This document shows, one piece after another, positions 28,129 to 36,014 of a DNA stretch of 64,000 bases. Location: assembly GCA_045531795.1 (NCBI GenBank), contig JAZSET010000073.1, positions 1 through 64,000 of the forward strand, in the 5' to 3' direction. Origin of the DNA: UBA4717 sp045531795. Its GTDB lineage: Bacteria; Bacillota; Clostridia; Oscillospirales; CAG-272. Position 1 is the stretch's first letter. Every line of letters begins with the position of its first letter. The notes under the pieces are model-generated. The model saw only the letters and a list, made by a program, of their open reading frames with translations. It had not been told where the DNA came from and did not search any database. The position numbers and the translations under genes are program-made.

Positions 28129-28152
28129 TATCAAAAGGTATACAAATTGATA
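28129..28152. repeat. res-like inverted repeat after the resolvase gene
   Basis: TATCAA and TTGATA arms are separated by 12 nt, with GGTATAC in the centre. The total size of 24 bp is close to a serine-resolvase crossover subsite. A related sequence (CACTATCAAAATGTATAC) recurs at 28283, 17 of 18 bases identical to 28126-28143. Confidence 0.5.
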
Positions 28153-28195
28153 AATCCAAGAAAAACTCTTGAGTTTCTTTGGCAGTATTGCGATA

Positions 28196-28224
28196 TTGAC
28201 AAAAACCACAAAATTTGGTATAAT
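28196..28224 (+). promoter_or_regulatory. near-perfect housekeeping promoter
   Basis: TTGACA and TATAAT, both exact consensus, with a 17-nt spacer. It lies between the two copies of the CACTATCAAAA repeat. The predicted transcript would begin near 28231 and lead into the lipoprotein gene at 28404. Confidence 0.8.
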
Positions 28225-28238
28225 ATTTGCGGAAAATT

Positions 28239-28257
28239 AAGGGGTTTTCGCCCTTTT
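28239..28257 (+). other. short hairpin at the predicted 5' end of the transcript
   Basis: AAGGG/CCCTT with a 7-nt loop and a short T-run lies only about 8 nt after the predicted transcription start. It is too near for an ordinary terminator; it may stabilise the mRNA 5' end. Confidence 0.35.
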
Positions 28258-28282
28258 CAAAGTCAAAAAATCACAAAAAAAT

Positions 28283-28306
28283 CACTATCAAAATGTATAC
28301 CTTTTG
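28283..28306. repeat. second copy of the CACTATCAAAA-GTATAC repeat
   Basis: CACTATCAAAATGTATAC followed by CTTTTG, so CAAAA and TTTTG surround the self-complementary GTATAC. It is in direct orientation to the copy at 28126, 157 bp away. The layout suits accessory resolvase subsites or a regulator binding site flanking the promoter. Confidence 0.45.
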
Positions 28307-28403
28307 CAAAAAACGCCAAAAGAAAGAATTTATGATAGAATAAAGCATTGCTTAAAATTAGATGAAACAAGATAAATACTAAAGAATTAATGGAGGGGAT
28401 TAT

Positions 28404-29741
28404 ATGAAACGAATTTTAATTTTGATATTAACCATTTTAACTATTGTAACGGTTTTTAGTGCTTGTACTGAAATACCACTCGAAACGGATATTCAGCCAC
28501 CAATTTCTGCAACAGACTTATCTGATACAACTACAGAAATTATTGATACATCCGAAAACATAGATACTACTATACAAGATACACAAGTAACTGATACACA
28601 ACCAGCCGACAAATTCCCGGATGAAACAGAATCACAATCGTCGGAATCCGAAATAGCCGAGCCGGTTGAAACATTACCCAGTGAGACGGAATCACCCACA
28701 CTACCCGTTATATCCACATTTTCAATTCATTTTATTGATGTTGGGCAGGCGGATGCTGCACTTGTTGAATGTGATGAGCATTATATGCTTATTGATGGCG
28801 GAAACAAAGGCGATTCCAATATTATTTATTCAGTTCTCAAAAAAGCCAATGTTGAAAAACTAGATATTGTTGTTGCATCTCACGAGCATGAAGATCATGT
28901 CGGTGGTCTTCCCGGTGCTTTTAATTATACAACATCTGACATAACACTTTGTCCGGTTACATCCGGTGACAGTAAAGCATTTGAAGATTTTAAAAAATAT
29001 GCTGATAAAAATGGTAATGGTATTACGATACCGTCGGTGGGCGACAAATATACACTTGGAAGTGCAACAATAGAGATTCTCGGTGTAAACAGTACCAATG
29101 AAAAAAACAGTTCTTCGATTGTGTTGATGATTACTTATGGTGATACATCCTTCTTATTTACAGGCGATGCAGAGCGAGAAGCAGAACAAGTAATTCTTGA
29201 TTCCGGTGTCGATCTTTCTTCAACTGTACTCAAGGTAGGACATCATGGAAGCGATACTTCGACAACGTATCCGTTCCTTCGTGAGATTATGCCGAAGTAC
29301 GCAGTGATTTCTGTTGGCGATGGAAACTCTTACGGGCACCCTGATGACAATACTTTAAGCCGTCTGCGTGATGCGGATGTGAAGGTGTTCCGTACAGATA
29401 TTCAAGGTGATATATATTGCACAAGTGATGGCAAGACTGTAACAATGTCTGTAGCTCGAAACGCCGATGCAGATACATTGAAAGCTCCTTCGTCTATAAT
29501 TGAGGTCATTCCCAATAAACCTCAACAGGAAACACCAACTTATGAAACACAAACACCCAAATTAGAAGAAGTTCTTCCCATAGGTATTACATATATTCTC
29601 AATAACAATTCAAAGAAATTCCATTATTCTGACTGCGGAAGTGCTTCTCGAATAAGCGAAAAGAATAAAGGGAGTTATACCGGAACACGTGATGAGCTTA
29701 TAGCGATGGGTTACTCTCCGTGCGGAAACTGTGATCCGTGA
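28404..29741 (+). CDS. lipoprotein with ComEC-type metallo-beta-lactamase domain
   Basis: 445 residues. Lipoprotein signal with Cys21 (TVFSAC), a Thr/Ser/Glu-rich linker of ~85 residues, then an MBL-fold domain. FIDVGQADAALV opens the fold; SHEHEDH at 159-165 is the metal site, GDAE and VGHHGS follow. This is the form found in the C-terminal part of ComEC and in stand-alone secreted relatives, some of which cut nucleic acid. The last ~40 residues (FHYSDCG ... CGNCDP) resemble the Ada-type metal-binding domain. It should sit on the outer face of the membrane. Substrate unknown; DNA degradation is an inference. Confidence 0.82.
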   Translation: MKRILILILTILTIVTVFSACTEIPLETDIQPPISATDLSDTTTEIIDTSENIDTTIQDTQVTDTQPADKFPDETESQSSESEIAEPVETLPSETESPTLPVISTFSIHFIDVGQADAALVECDEHYMLIDGGNKGDSNIIYSVLKKANVEKLDIVVASHEHEDHVGGLPGAFNYTTSDITLCPVTSGDSKAFEDFKKYADKNGNGITIPSVGDKYTLGSATIEILGVNSTNEKNSSSIVLMITYGDTSFLFTGDAEREAEQVILDSGVDLSSTVLKVGHHGSDTSTTYPFLREIMPKYAVISVGDGNSYGHPDDNTLSRLRDADVKVFRTDIQGDIYCTSDGKTVTMSVARNADADTLKAPSSIIEVIPNKPQQETPTYETQTPKLEEVLPIGITYILNNNSKKFHYSDCGSASRISEKNKGSYTGTRDELIAMGYSPCGNCDP

Positions 29742-29766
29742 TTTATAAAAACAAGGAGACACTAAA

Positions 29767-31308
29767 ATGAAAAGAAAACGAATATTAACAATCTTTTTAA
29801 TTGTTTTATTAGCAATTTGTTGTGCAGTAACAACCTTTGCACATTCAGGTCGAACTGATGGCAGTGGAGGACACAAAGATAACAAAAACAAAAGTGGCTT
29901 AGGCAGTTATCATTATCATTGCGGAGGATACCCGGCACATCTTCACAAGGGCGGTTATTGTCCATATACCGATGTATTTCCTTCAAGTGTTTCAATATCT
30001 GTTGAAAAAAGAGTTTTGGGAATCGGTGAGAAAATATCAATTTCGGGTTCTGTGTACCCGGCAAATTCGTGTAATACCAATATAACTTGGAATTGCAGCG
30101 ATTCCAGTGTTGTCAAACTTAAAAACGGAACTATTGAGGCAGTTAATTATGGCACGGCAACTATTACTGCGGAATCATTTAATGAAAAAGTCGGATCGGT
30201 CAAAATAACAGTTAAAGAAATAACTGCCGAAAAGGTAACGATTAATAATATTCCAAACGATGATAGCTTGTACATTGGCGAATCCTTTCAGTTAACTTCC
30301 ACTATAACCCCAAGCAATGTTGACAACCCTTCAATTACATGGAATAGCAGCGACTCTGAAATTGCAACTGTAGACAACAATGGAAATGTTGTATTAAAGA
30401 ATTCCGGAAATGTAAAAATTGAAGCAACGGCAAGCAATGGTGTTAAAGGAGTTTGGCAGGCTCAAGTTAAGGAACGTTTTGTTGAATCTGTAAATATTGA
30501 AGAAAAAGAATTGCCTATGTTGCTTGGATCTACATATACACTAAAAGCGTCTGTAACACCTTCAAATGCAACACACCCGGAAATTCAGTGGGCATCAAAT
30601 GATACAAACATTGTTGATGTATCAAATGATGGGATACTTACTGCAATTTCCTGCGGCAAAACAACTGTAATTGCAACATCTACAAACGGTATCAGTAATT
30701 CAGTAGAGATTACTGTAAATGAAATAGTGGCAGAATCAGTATCAATCGAAGGAAAAACTAAATTTCTTTTAGGCGAAGAAGTTACATTAAGCACAATCAT
30801 TATTCCGGAGAATACTACAGTCAAAGATATTATCTGGAGTGTAGATGATACAGATATTGCAAAGGTTTCTGATGATGGAAAAATTACTGCTCTCGCAATA
30901 GGTAATACTGTTGTTCGAGCAAAACAAAAAGATACTGAGGCTTTTGTAGAAATTTCAGTTTTACCAATTGATGTAACAGAAATAGTCATTACTTCTTCAA
31001 ATGGCAATAGTTTGGGTGAAAATGAAACTTCTGAATTTAGTGCGGAAGTTTTGCCAAGTAATGCAACATATAAAAACATTACTTGGAGTACCAGTGATAG
31101 CTCAATAGCCACGATTGATGAAAATGGCATTTTGACAACACATAAGACCGGAACGGTAATGGTTATTGCAACTACCAATGGCGGTTTTGTTGCAGAATAT
31201 AAGCTTAGCGTTGCATCACCGCTTGTTGGTATTATATCCCTTCTTGGAATCGGAGGTGTAGCTACAGGTATAGGGGTTGCTATTAAGAAGAAAAAAGATA
31301 AGGAGTAA
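29767..31308 (+). CDS. surface protein with YHYH motif and Big2 Ig-like repeats
   Basis: 513 residues: signal peptide; a His/Gly-rich segment with HSGRTDGSGGHKD and GLGSYHYHCGG (residues ~26-53) as in YHYH-domain secreted proteins. Then about five bacterial Ig-like (Big2) repeats of ~80 residues (each with an ITW-S-SD and G-AT-I-A-type core). It ends in a hydrophobic helix and KKKKDKE, a membrane anchor. It follows the MBL lipoprotein by 25 nt and is likely cotranscribed. Role: extracellular binding, possibly metal or DNA; not known. Confidence 0.8.
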   Translation: MKRKRILTIFLIVLLAICCAVTTFAHSGRTDGSGGHKDNKNKSGLGSYHYHCGGYPAHLHKGGYCPYTDVFPSSVSISVEKRVLGIGEKISISGSVYPANSCNTNITWNCSDSSVVKLKNGTIEAVNYGTATITAESFNEKVGSVKITVKEITAEKVTINNIPNDDSLYIGESFQLTSTITPSNVDNPSITWNSSDSEIATVDNNGNVVLKNSGNVKIEATASNGVKGVWQAQVKERFVESVNIEEKELPMLLGSTYTLKASVTPSNATHPEIQWASNDTNIVDVSNDGILTAISCGKTTVIATSTNGISNSVEITVNEIVAESVSIEGKTKFLLGEEVTLSTIIIPENTTVKDIIWSVDDTDIAKVSDDGKITALAIGNTVVRAKQKDTEAFVEISVLPIDVTEIVITSSNGNSLGENETSEFSAEVLPSNATYKNITWSTSDSSIATIDENGILTTHKTGTVMVIATTNGGFVAEYKLSVASPLVGIISLLGIGGVATGIGVAIKKKKDKE

Positions 31309-31309
31309 T

Positions 31310-31375
31310 CTGCTAAAAAATATCGGCGATGAAAATTTCGAGTTTTGCGATAATTGTGGAAAGAAGTTGCCATAG
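31310..31375 (+). pseudogene. fragment of a zinc-ribbon protein end
   Basis: Directly after the previous stop and shifted in frame, 21 codons read LLKNIGDENFEFCDNCGKKLP and then stop (given here as the short region only). FCDNCGKKL is the typical end of a zinc-ribbon domain. No start codon or ribosome site belongs to it, so it is probably a leftover of a displaced or frameshifted gene. Confidence 0.4.
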
Positions 31376-31424
31376 CCATAACTTAAGGCTAAAAAAGCTA
31401 TTCTTCCTATTTTAGCAAAACCTC

Positions 31425-31453
31425 TTGAAACACCTAATATACTATGCTAAAAT
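31425..31453 (+). promoter_or_regulatory. promoter in leader copy 1
   Basis: TTGAAA, 17-nt spacer, TAAAAT; good sigma-A type match, identical in both leader copies. Confidence 0.7.
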
Positions 31454-31462
31454 AACATTGTA

Positions 31463-31494
31463 AAAATGGTAAGCAGTTAAAATGGTAAGCAGTT
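31463..31494 (+). repeat. 16-nt tandem direct repeat, leader copy 1
   Basis: AAAATGGTAAGCAGTT occurs twice without a gap, about 10 nt after the -10 box, so it lies in the first bases of the transcript. It suits a repressor or RNA-binding site. Confidence 0.8.
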
Positions 31495-31495
31495 G

Positions 31496-31548
31496 AACAG
31501 GTATGAAAGTACTATCCCGTGGGATAGCTATGCTCATACCTGTTTTTT
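31496..31548 (+). terminator. first terminator-like hairpin, leader copy 1
   Basis: AACAGGTATGA pairs with TCATACCTGTT, and an inner stem CTATCC/GGATAG fills the loop; six T residues follow. It lies ~40 nt after the predicted start of transcription, so expression of the operon needs read-through. Confidence 0.75.
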
Positions 31549-31578
31549 CATTTTTACGGACAATAAAATATACATGGG

Positions 31579-31631
31579 AAACAAACACGCAAAGTAATGT
31601 CTTAGGACTGCTATGCGTGCTTTTTTGTTTT
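31579..31631 (+). terminator. second terminator-like hairpin, leader copy 1
   Basis: AAACAAACACGCA can pair with TGCGTG and the following TTTGTTT; a T-run is part of the 3' side. In copy 2 the G-C pair is replaced by A-T, so pairing is conserved. Confidence 0.6.
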
Positions 31632-31706
31632 CAAAAAGAAAGGGGGCACTCGATATGAGGGCTTAAAAGAAAATCGGAACAAAACAATTTCAGGAGGTAA
31701 AGAAAA

Positions 31707-31748
31707 ATGAAATCTTTCAAAGTCGGGAGTGAGTTAAGTTTTGCGTGA
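31707..31748 (+). CDS. 13-residue leader reading frame (or truncated gene start)
   Basis: ATG behind CAGGAGG encodes MKSFKVGSELSFA and stops inside the first codons of the helicase gene, whose TTG start it overlaps. M-K-x-F-K-V-G is a common start of small mobile-element proteins, so this may be a gene cut short. Alternatively it couples translation of the helicase gene, which has only a moderate site of its own. Confidence 0.45.
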   Translation: MKSFKVGSELSFA

Positions 31749-34700
31749 GATGTGCGAACTGTCTCAAATAACCTACAATGACGCGGTAAACGGACTACAG
31801 CTTAATTGTTATGCAGATACTCTTGTGTATCATAAAGCAAACAGTTCAGAGCGTAATCTTGTTGCCATGCGTTTTGGAGGTTATCCCGAGCAAGTCAGGG
31901 CAATGACAGATGTACTCCGTAAAGGAACGGGCGTGCAGGCTGTCGTTGAAAATCACAAAATCATCTTGAACGCCAAAGAGAGTGCATACAAAAGAAGTGT
32001 TACCCACGACGGTATTTATGCCGAAGGTACGCTTTTTGCCCTCGATGATGAAAGCGGTGAAATGAAGGATGAGGAAAATGTTGAAGTAGAAAGACCGGAG
32101 AGCAAACGAAAAATGTATATCTTCTGTGATGAAGGAGATACCGATTCGTTGTTTGAAGAGCTTGATAAGAAAACTTCCATACCCCTTATCCCTCAGTTCA
32201 AAGACTACATCTTAGAGAAATGTATGAAGCGTAAGATCTTGGTGCCGCTTGAAGTGTTATCTTCAAGTATTCACTTTGATGCGTATATGCTTGAGGTGCG
32301 AAATGATGAAAAGGAAATCGAGGATATTGTTAATGCCGGACTTAAATCAGGCAGGATATCCATTCCCGGTGCAATTAAAAACAGCGGTTTTGAAAACATT
32401 GGAACGGTATCGCAATATCTGAATACCTATGGCGTTACCATTGCAAGCAGAATAAGAGAGTCGTTTAATCCCCTATTCGATCCGTCAACAGAAACTATCT
32501 GTAATAGGCTTAAGGTAATTAACGGCTATCTTAAAAAGAATGTGGGATATACCTTGTATTCCGCACAGCTTGCAGTTGCAGAAGCACTAAAACGCAGACT
32601 TGACAAATCAAAGGTCGGTCTTGTTGTTGCAGAATGCGGAAGCGGAAAAACAAAAATCGGCTCGGCTGCACTGTCAGCTCATCAGAACGGAAAAAAGTGC
32701 TTTAATGTCATTCTCTGTCCTTCTCATGTTACAAAGAAGTGGGTACGGGAAATCGAAGAAACTCTTCCGAATACACAGGCTGAGGTAGTGTATAACCTTG
32801 CCGATATTGACCGTGTACGGCAAAAACATCTTGAGGGCGATAAAACCACATACATCGTTTTGTCAAAGGAACGTGCAAGAGACGGATATATGAGAAAACC
32901 GGTGGCGGTTTACTCTAAAGTCCGAAAGGCTTATGTCTGTCCTTGGTGCGGAGAACCTATTATGATGGAAATTAACGATGATGGTACACATTACAGAGTT
33001 CGTGCAGATCAGTTCTACTTTCAAAAGGAAAACACCAAAAACCATAAGTGTGAGTCTTGCGGAAGCGTTCTCTGGGGTGTCCTTAATCCAGATGACAGAC
33101 GAGTGGAATTTAACGATTGGGTGAAGATCGGTGGTTACGGATTCGTATACCGACAGTTTGCTCACAGGCATCTTGAAAAGACAAAGGATCCAAAGGTGCT
33201 TTCAAAACTTGAGGAAATAATCTCAAATCCCGATGTTGCCTTTATCGCAAAGGGAGCATATAACCGCTATTCTATGAGCGATTACATTGCCGAACGCTTT
33301 AAGTCCATTGACGGTGTAATACTTGACGAATTACATCAGTTTAAGGGCGACAGCGGACAGGGCGATGCTATGGAAACTCTTGTAGGATGCAGTAAAAAGG
33401 TCATAGGAATGACGGCAACACTTATTAACGGTTATTCCAGCGGTTTGTTCTATCTTCTTTACCGTATCGTACCGCATTTAATGAGGGTGGATAATAAGGA
33501 GTACAACAATCCCGGTCTGTTTAACAGTGAATACGGTGTTACTGAAACGACTTATGAGCTTAATGATGAGGGCGGATATAACTCCAACAGTAAAAGCCGA
33601 AAGCGAAAGAAATTGCATGAACGGCAAAAGCCCGGTGTGTCACCTCTTGTCTATTCAAGGTTTCTCATTGACTGTGCAGTTTTCTTATCTCTTAATGATA
33701 TGGGAAAGCATTTGCCAGACTATGAGGAAATTCCGATAGAGTTAAATCTCACACCGGAAATCGAAGACGAGTACAAACGCATCGAGAAGGAATATCGTAA
33801 CTGTATGAATAGGCGTGACGGCTCGGCCCAAAAGATAATGTCAAGCTTTTTAAGCCTGCTTACCACATATCCCGACCAACCTTACGACCATGAGCCTATA
33901 TATTATCCAAAGTCAAAAGAACCAATCGTTACACCAAAGAATCTTTCGGATATCAGTGTACTTAACGAAAAAGATGTTGCTACACTTGATATTGTAAAAC
34001 GAAAGGTTTCAGGAGGCGAACGTGTACTTATCTACACAAGCTGGATAAGTATTGACACACAGGATAAGCTCAAAGGTATTTTGGAGGACAACGGATATAA
34101 GGTGGCAGTTCTTGAACAAAAGGTTGCACCTGAAAAACGAGAAGAATGGGTACAAAAAAGAGTAGATGACGGTATAGATGTCCTTATTACAAATCCCAGT
34201 CTTGTGGAAACGGGCTTGGATCTTAATAGCTTTACAACACTTATCTACTACAACATCGGATATAATCTTTTCACTTTCAGACAAAGCTCGCGCCGTTCTT
34301 GGCGTATCAATCAGACATCCCCTCGCATTGAAGTATATATTCTGTATTTCAAGGGTGTAATGCAGGCAAGAGCAATTCGTCTTATGGCATCAAAGCTTGC
34401 AGCGGCAACTCTTGTTGAAGGCAACTTTACAGATGAAGGACTTGCGGCTATGAGCGATTGTACTGATATGACCTCGCAGCTTGCACGTGAGCTTACAAAG
34501 GGCATTCGTGATGAGGTTGAGGATGTTGCGGCTATGTTCAAGAAAATGGCGATTATCAAGGATAATACCGATGTGGAGGAAGAAACCGACACATATACCA
34601 TTTATGTTGACGAAGAAGAAGCGAAAAAGCAGAAAAAGGATATGGAGCTTACAGTTGCACAGAAATTGCAAAGGGCGATGTTCCTTGCAAAGCAGGCAAA

Positions 34701-34788
34701 TGCAAGAAAATCCTCTGTGTTTTTCTCTATGTACACAAACGAAGATGTGCCTGCAGGTACACAGTGTACGCTTTTCGATGTAGCATAA
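31741..34788 (+). CDS. superfamily 2 helicase with zinc motifs
   Basis: 1015 residues. SF2 helicase core: Walker A GSGKT at 300-304, motif II DELH at 529-532, GMTATL near 559 and an arginine-rich motif VI (QSSRRSWRI) in the second RecA-like lobe. Two Cys pairs (CPWCG, CESCG) inserted between motifs I and II probably bind zinc. The ~290-residue N-terminal part is not recognised. The TTG start is supported by GGGAGTGAG and by overlap with the upstream leader frame. It heads an operon with sliding clamp, AAA+, SSB and VWA genes, so it likely acts in element replication or repair. Confidence 0.82.
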   Translation: MREMCELSQITYNDAVNGLQLNCYADTLVYHKANSSERNLVAMRFGGYPEQVRAMTDVLRKGTGVQAVVENHKIILNAKESAYKRSVTHDGIYAEGTLFALDDESGEMKDEENVEVERPESKRKMYIFCDEGDTDSLFEELDKKTSIPLIPQFKDYILEKCMKRKILVPLEVLSSSIHFDAYMLEVRNDEKEIEDIVNAGLKSGRISIPGAIKNSGFENIGTVSQYLNTYGVTIASRIRESFNPLFDPSTETICNRLKVINGYLKKNVGYTLYSAQLAVAEALKRRLDKSKVGLVVAECGSGKTKIGSAALSAHQNGKKCFNVILCPSHVTKKWVREIEETLPNTQAEVVYNLADIDRVRQKHLEGDKTTYIVLSKERARDGYMRKPVAVYSKVRKAYVCPWCGEPIMMEINDDGTHYRVRADQFYFQKENTKNHKCESCGSVLWGVLNPDDRRVEFNDWVKIGGYGFVYRQFAHRHLEKTKDPKVLSKLEEIISNPDVAFIAKGAYNRYSMSDYIAERFKSIDGVILDELHQFKGDSGQGDAMETLVGCSKKVIGMTATLINGYSSGLFYLLYRIVPHLMRVDNKEYNNPGLFNSEYGVTETTYELNDEGGYNSNSKSRKRKKLHERQKPGVSPLVYSRFLIDCAVFLSLNDMGKHLPDYEEIPIELNLTPEIEDEYKRIEKEYRNCMNRRDGSAQKIMSSFLSLLTTYPDQPYDHEPIYYPKSKEPIVTPKNLSDISVLNEKDVATLDIVKRKVSGGERVLIYTSWISIDTQDKLKGILEDNGYKVAVLEQKVAPEKREEWVQKRVDDGIDVLITNPSLVETGLDLNSFTTLIYYNIGYNLFTFRQSSRRSWRINQTSPRIEVYILYFKGVMQARAIRLMASKLAAATLVEGNFTDEGLAAMSDCTDMTSQLARELTKGIRDEVEDVAAMFKKMAIIKDNTDVEEETDTYTIYVDEEEAKKQKKDMELTVAQKLQRAMFLAKQANARKSSVFFSMYTNEDVPAGTQCTLFDVA

Positions 34789-34807
34789 CAGAAAGGATTA
34801 AACAAAA

Positions 34808-35998
34808 ATGAGGGTTACAGTAAACAGAAAAATAATGCTTGAACACTTAAAGTCTATGAGCAAGCTTGTTCCGACAAGCAGTGCGATTCCCGAACTTAAA
34901 GGTTTTCTTGTTGAAGCAAATGAAGATGACGGATATTTGTATGTGTCGGCAAACAATATTGAGTCGGCAATACAGAGAAAATTTACTGCCGGGATTGAAG
35001 AAGGCGGAGCTTTTGTTCTCGATGCAAGACTGCTTATGGGCATTCTCTCGAAACTTGCAGGCGATGATGTGCTTTTTGAAATGGAACAGGAAGGAAGTGT
35101 GAAAATAGGCTCGGAGAGTTGTACTTATACAATGAGTACTCTCAGAACAGAGAATTTTCCGCGACCTGATATTCCTTTTCCCGATACCACGATGCACGTT
35201 GCCGGAATGAAACAGTTATATAACAAAACAAGTGATACTGTTCACAAGAATGTCGAGGAAATACTCAACGGTATACACCTTGAGATAACTCCAAACGAAA
35301 TAAGGGCAACAGGCTGCGACGGAAAGTGTATCGGAAGTGCCAGACACGAAATGTCTTGTGGCGGCAGTATGAAAGTAACTCTTTCAAGGGTAGCTTTGTC
35401 TTACCTTGTATCTGCTGCAGGCGATGAAGAGCTTGAAGTAGGTTTGTGCAGAAATTTTGTTGTCTTTATGAAGGAAGGAATGCTTTTCTCGGCTAAAAAA
35501 CTCGCAAGGGAATATGTCGATACAGAAAAGATATTTTCTTCTGTGGGCAGCGAATATGAAGCAAAGGTAGAGTTTAAGGAGTTCAAAGAATGTGTACGCA
35601 GTGCCAAAAACATCGCATCTATGGGACACGAAACTTCGTATATTAAACTTGACTTTGAAGATGAAGGTATAAAGGTCTCTACACAAAACGATGTCGGAGG
35701 CGGAGCAAATACTGCTGAAGCGGTTATGTTCAGCGGCACTTCGGGGCTTAGCTTCTACTATCCTGCGGCTTTGCTTGAAAATGCCTTTAAGACGATTGAC
35801 GGTACTATGATCGTAAGGGTTGATAAACGAGGCTATCTTCTCATTTTCAATAAACTTGACAGATACCTTATTACTCCCCTTCCTGCATCGGCTGTTCAAA
35901 GTCAGATCTTAAGGTTTGAAAACCAAAAGAAAATAGCTCGCGGAGAAATCGAAGATAAGACTGTGAAAAAAACGAGAACTTCAAGAAAAGCGGCATAA
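34808..35998 (+). CDS. dnaN: DNA polymerase III sliding clamp (beta) homologue
   Basis: 396 residues with the clamp pattern: N-terminal M-x-V-T-V-N-R, a repeated three-domain layout, FPRPDIPFPD in the first domain and the C-terminal FNKLDRYLITPLPAS segment corresponding to the DnaN end. It has ~25 extra basic residues (KKTRTSRKAA) at the end. Chromosomes carry dnaN beside dnaA, so this is an element-borne copy. It would tether polymerase or repair enzymes during element replication. Confidence 0.87.
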   Translation: MRVTVNRKIMLEHLKSMSKLVPTSSAIPELKGFLVEANEDDGYLYVSANNIESAIQRKFTAGIEEGGAFVLDARLLMGILSKLAGDDVLFEMEQEGSVKIGSESCTYTMSTLRTENFPRPDIPFPDTTMHVAGMKQLYNKTSDTVHKNVEEILNGIHLEITPNEIRATGCDGKCIGSARHEMSCGGSMKVTLSRVALSYLVSAAGDEELEVGLCRNFVVFMKEGMLFSAKKLAREYVDTEKIFSSVGSEYEAKVEFKEFKECVRSAKNIASMGHETSYIKLDFEDEGIKVSTQNDVGGGANTAEAVMFSGTSGLSFYYPAALLENAFKTIDGTMIVRVDKRGYLLIFNKLDRYLITPLPASAVQSQILRFENQKKIARGEIEDKTVKKTRTSRKAA

Positions 35999-36014
35999 AG
36001 GAGTTAAAACAAAT

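Larger units (their letters stand above)
31414..31636 (+). repeat. leader element, copy 1 (promoter, tandem repeats, two hairpins)
   Basis: About 225 nt of sequence that recurs at 41895-42121 with high identity in the first ~140 nt and conserved structure in the rest. In order: promoter, two copies of a 16-nt direct repeat, a long hairpin with T-run, a spacer, and a second hairpin with T-run. It precedes the helicase-clamp-SSB operon. Nothing else occupies this intergenic stretch apart from the zinc-ribbon fragment before it and a short leader reading frame after it. Confidence 0.85.
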
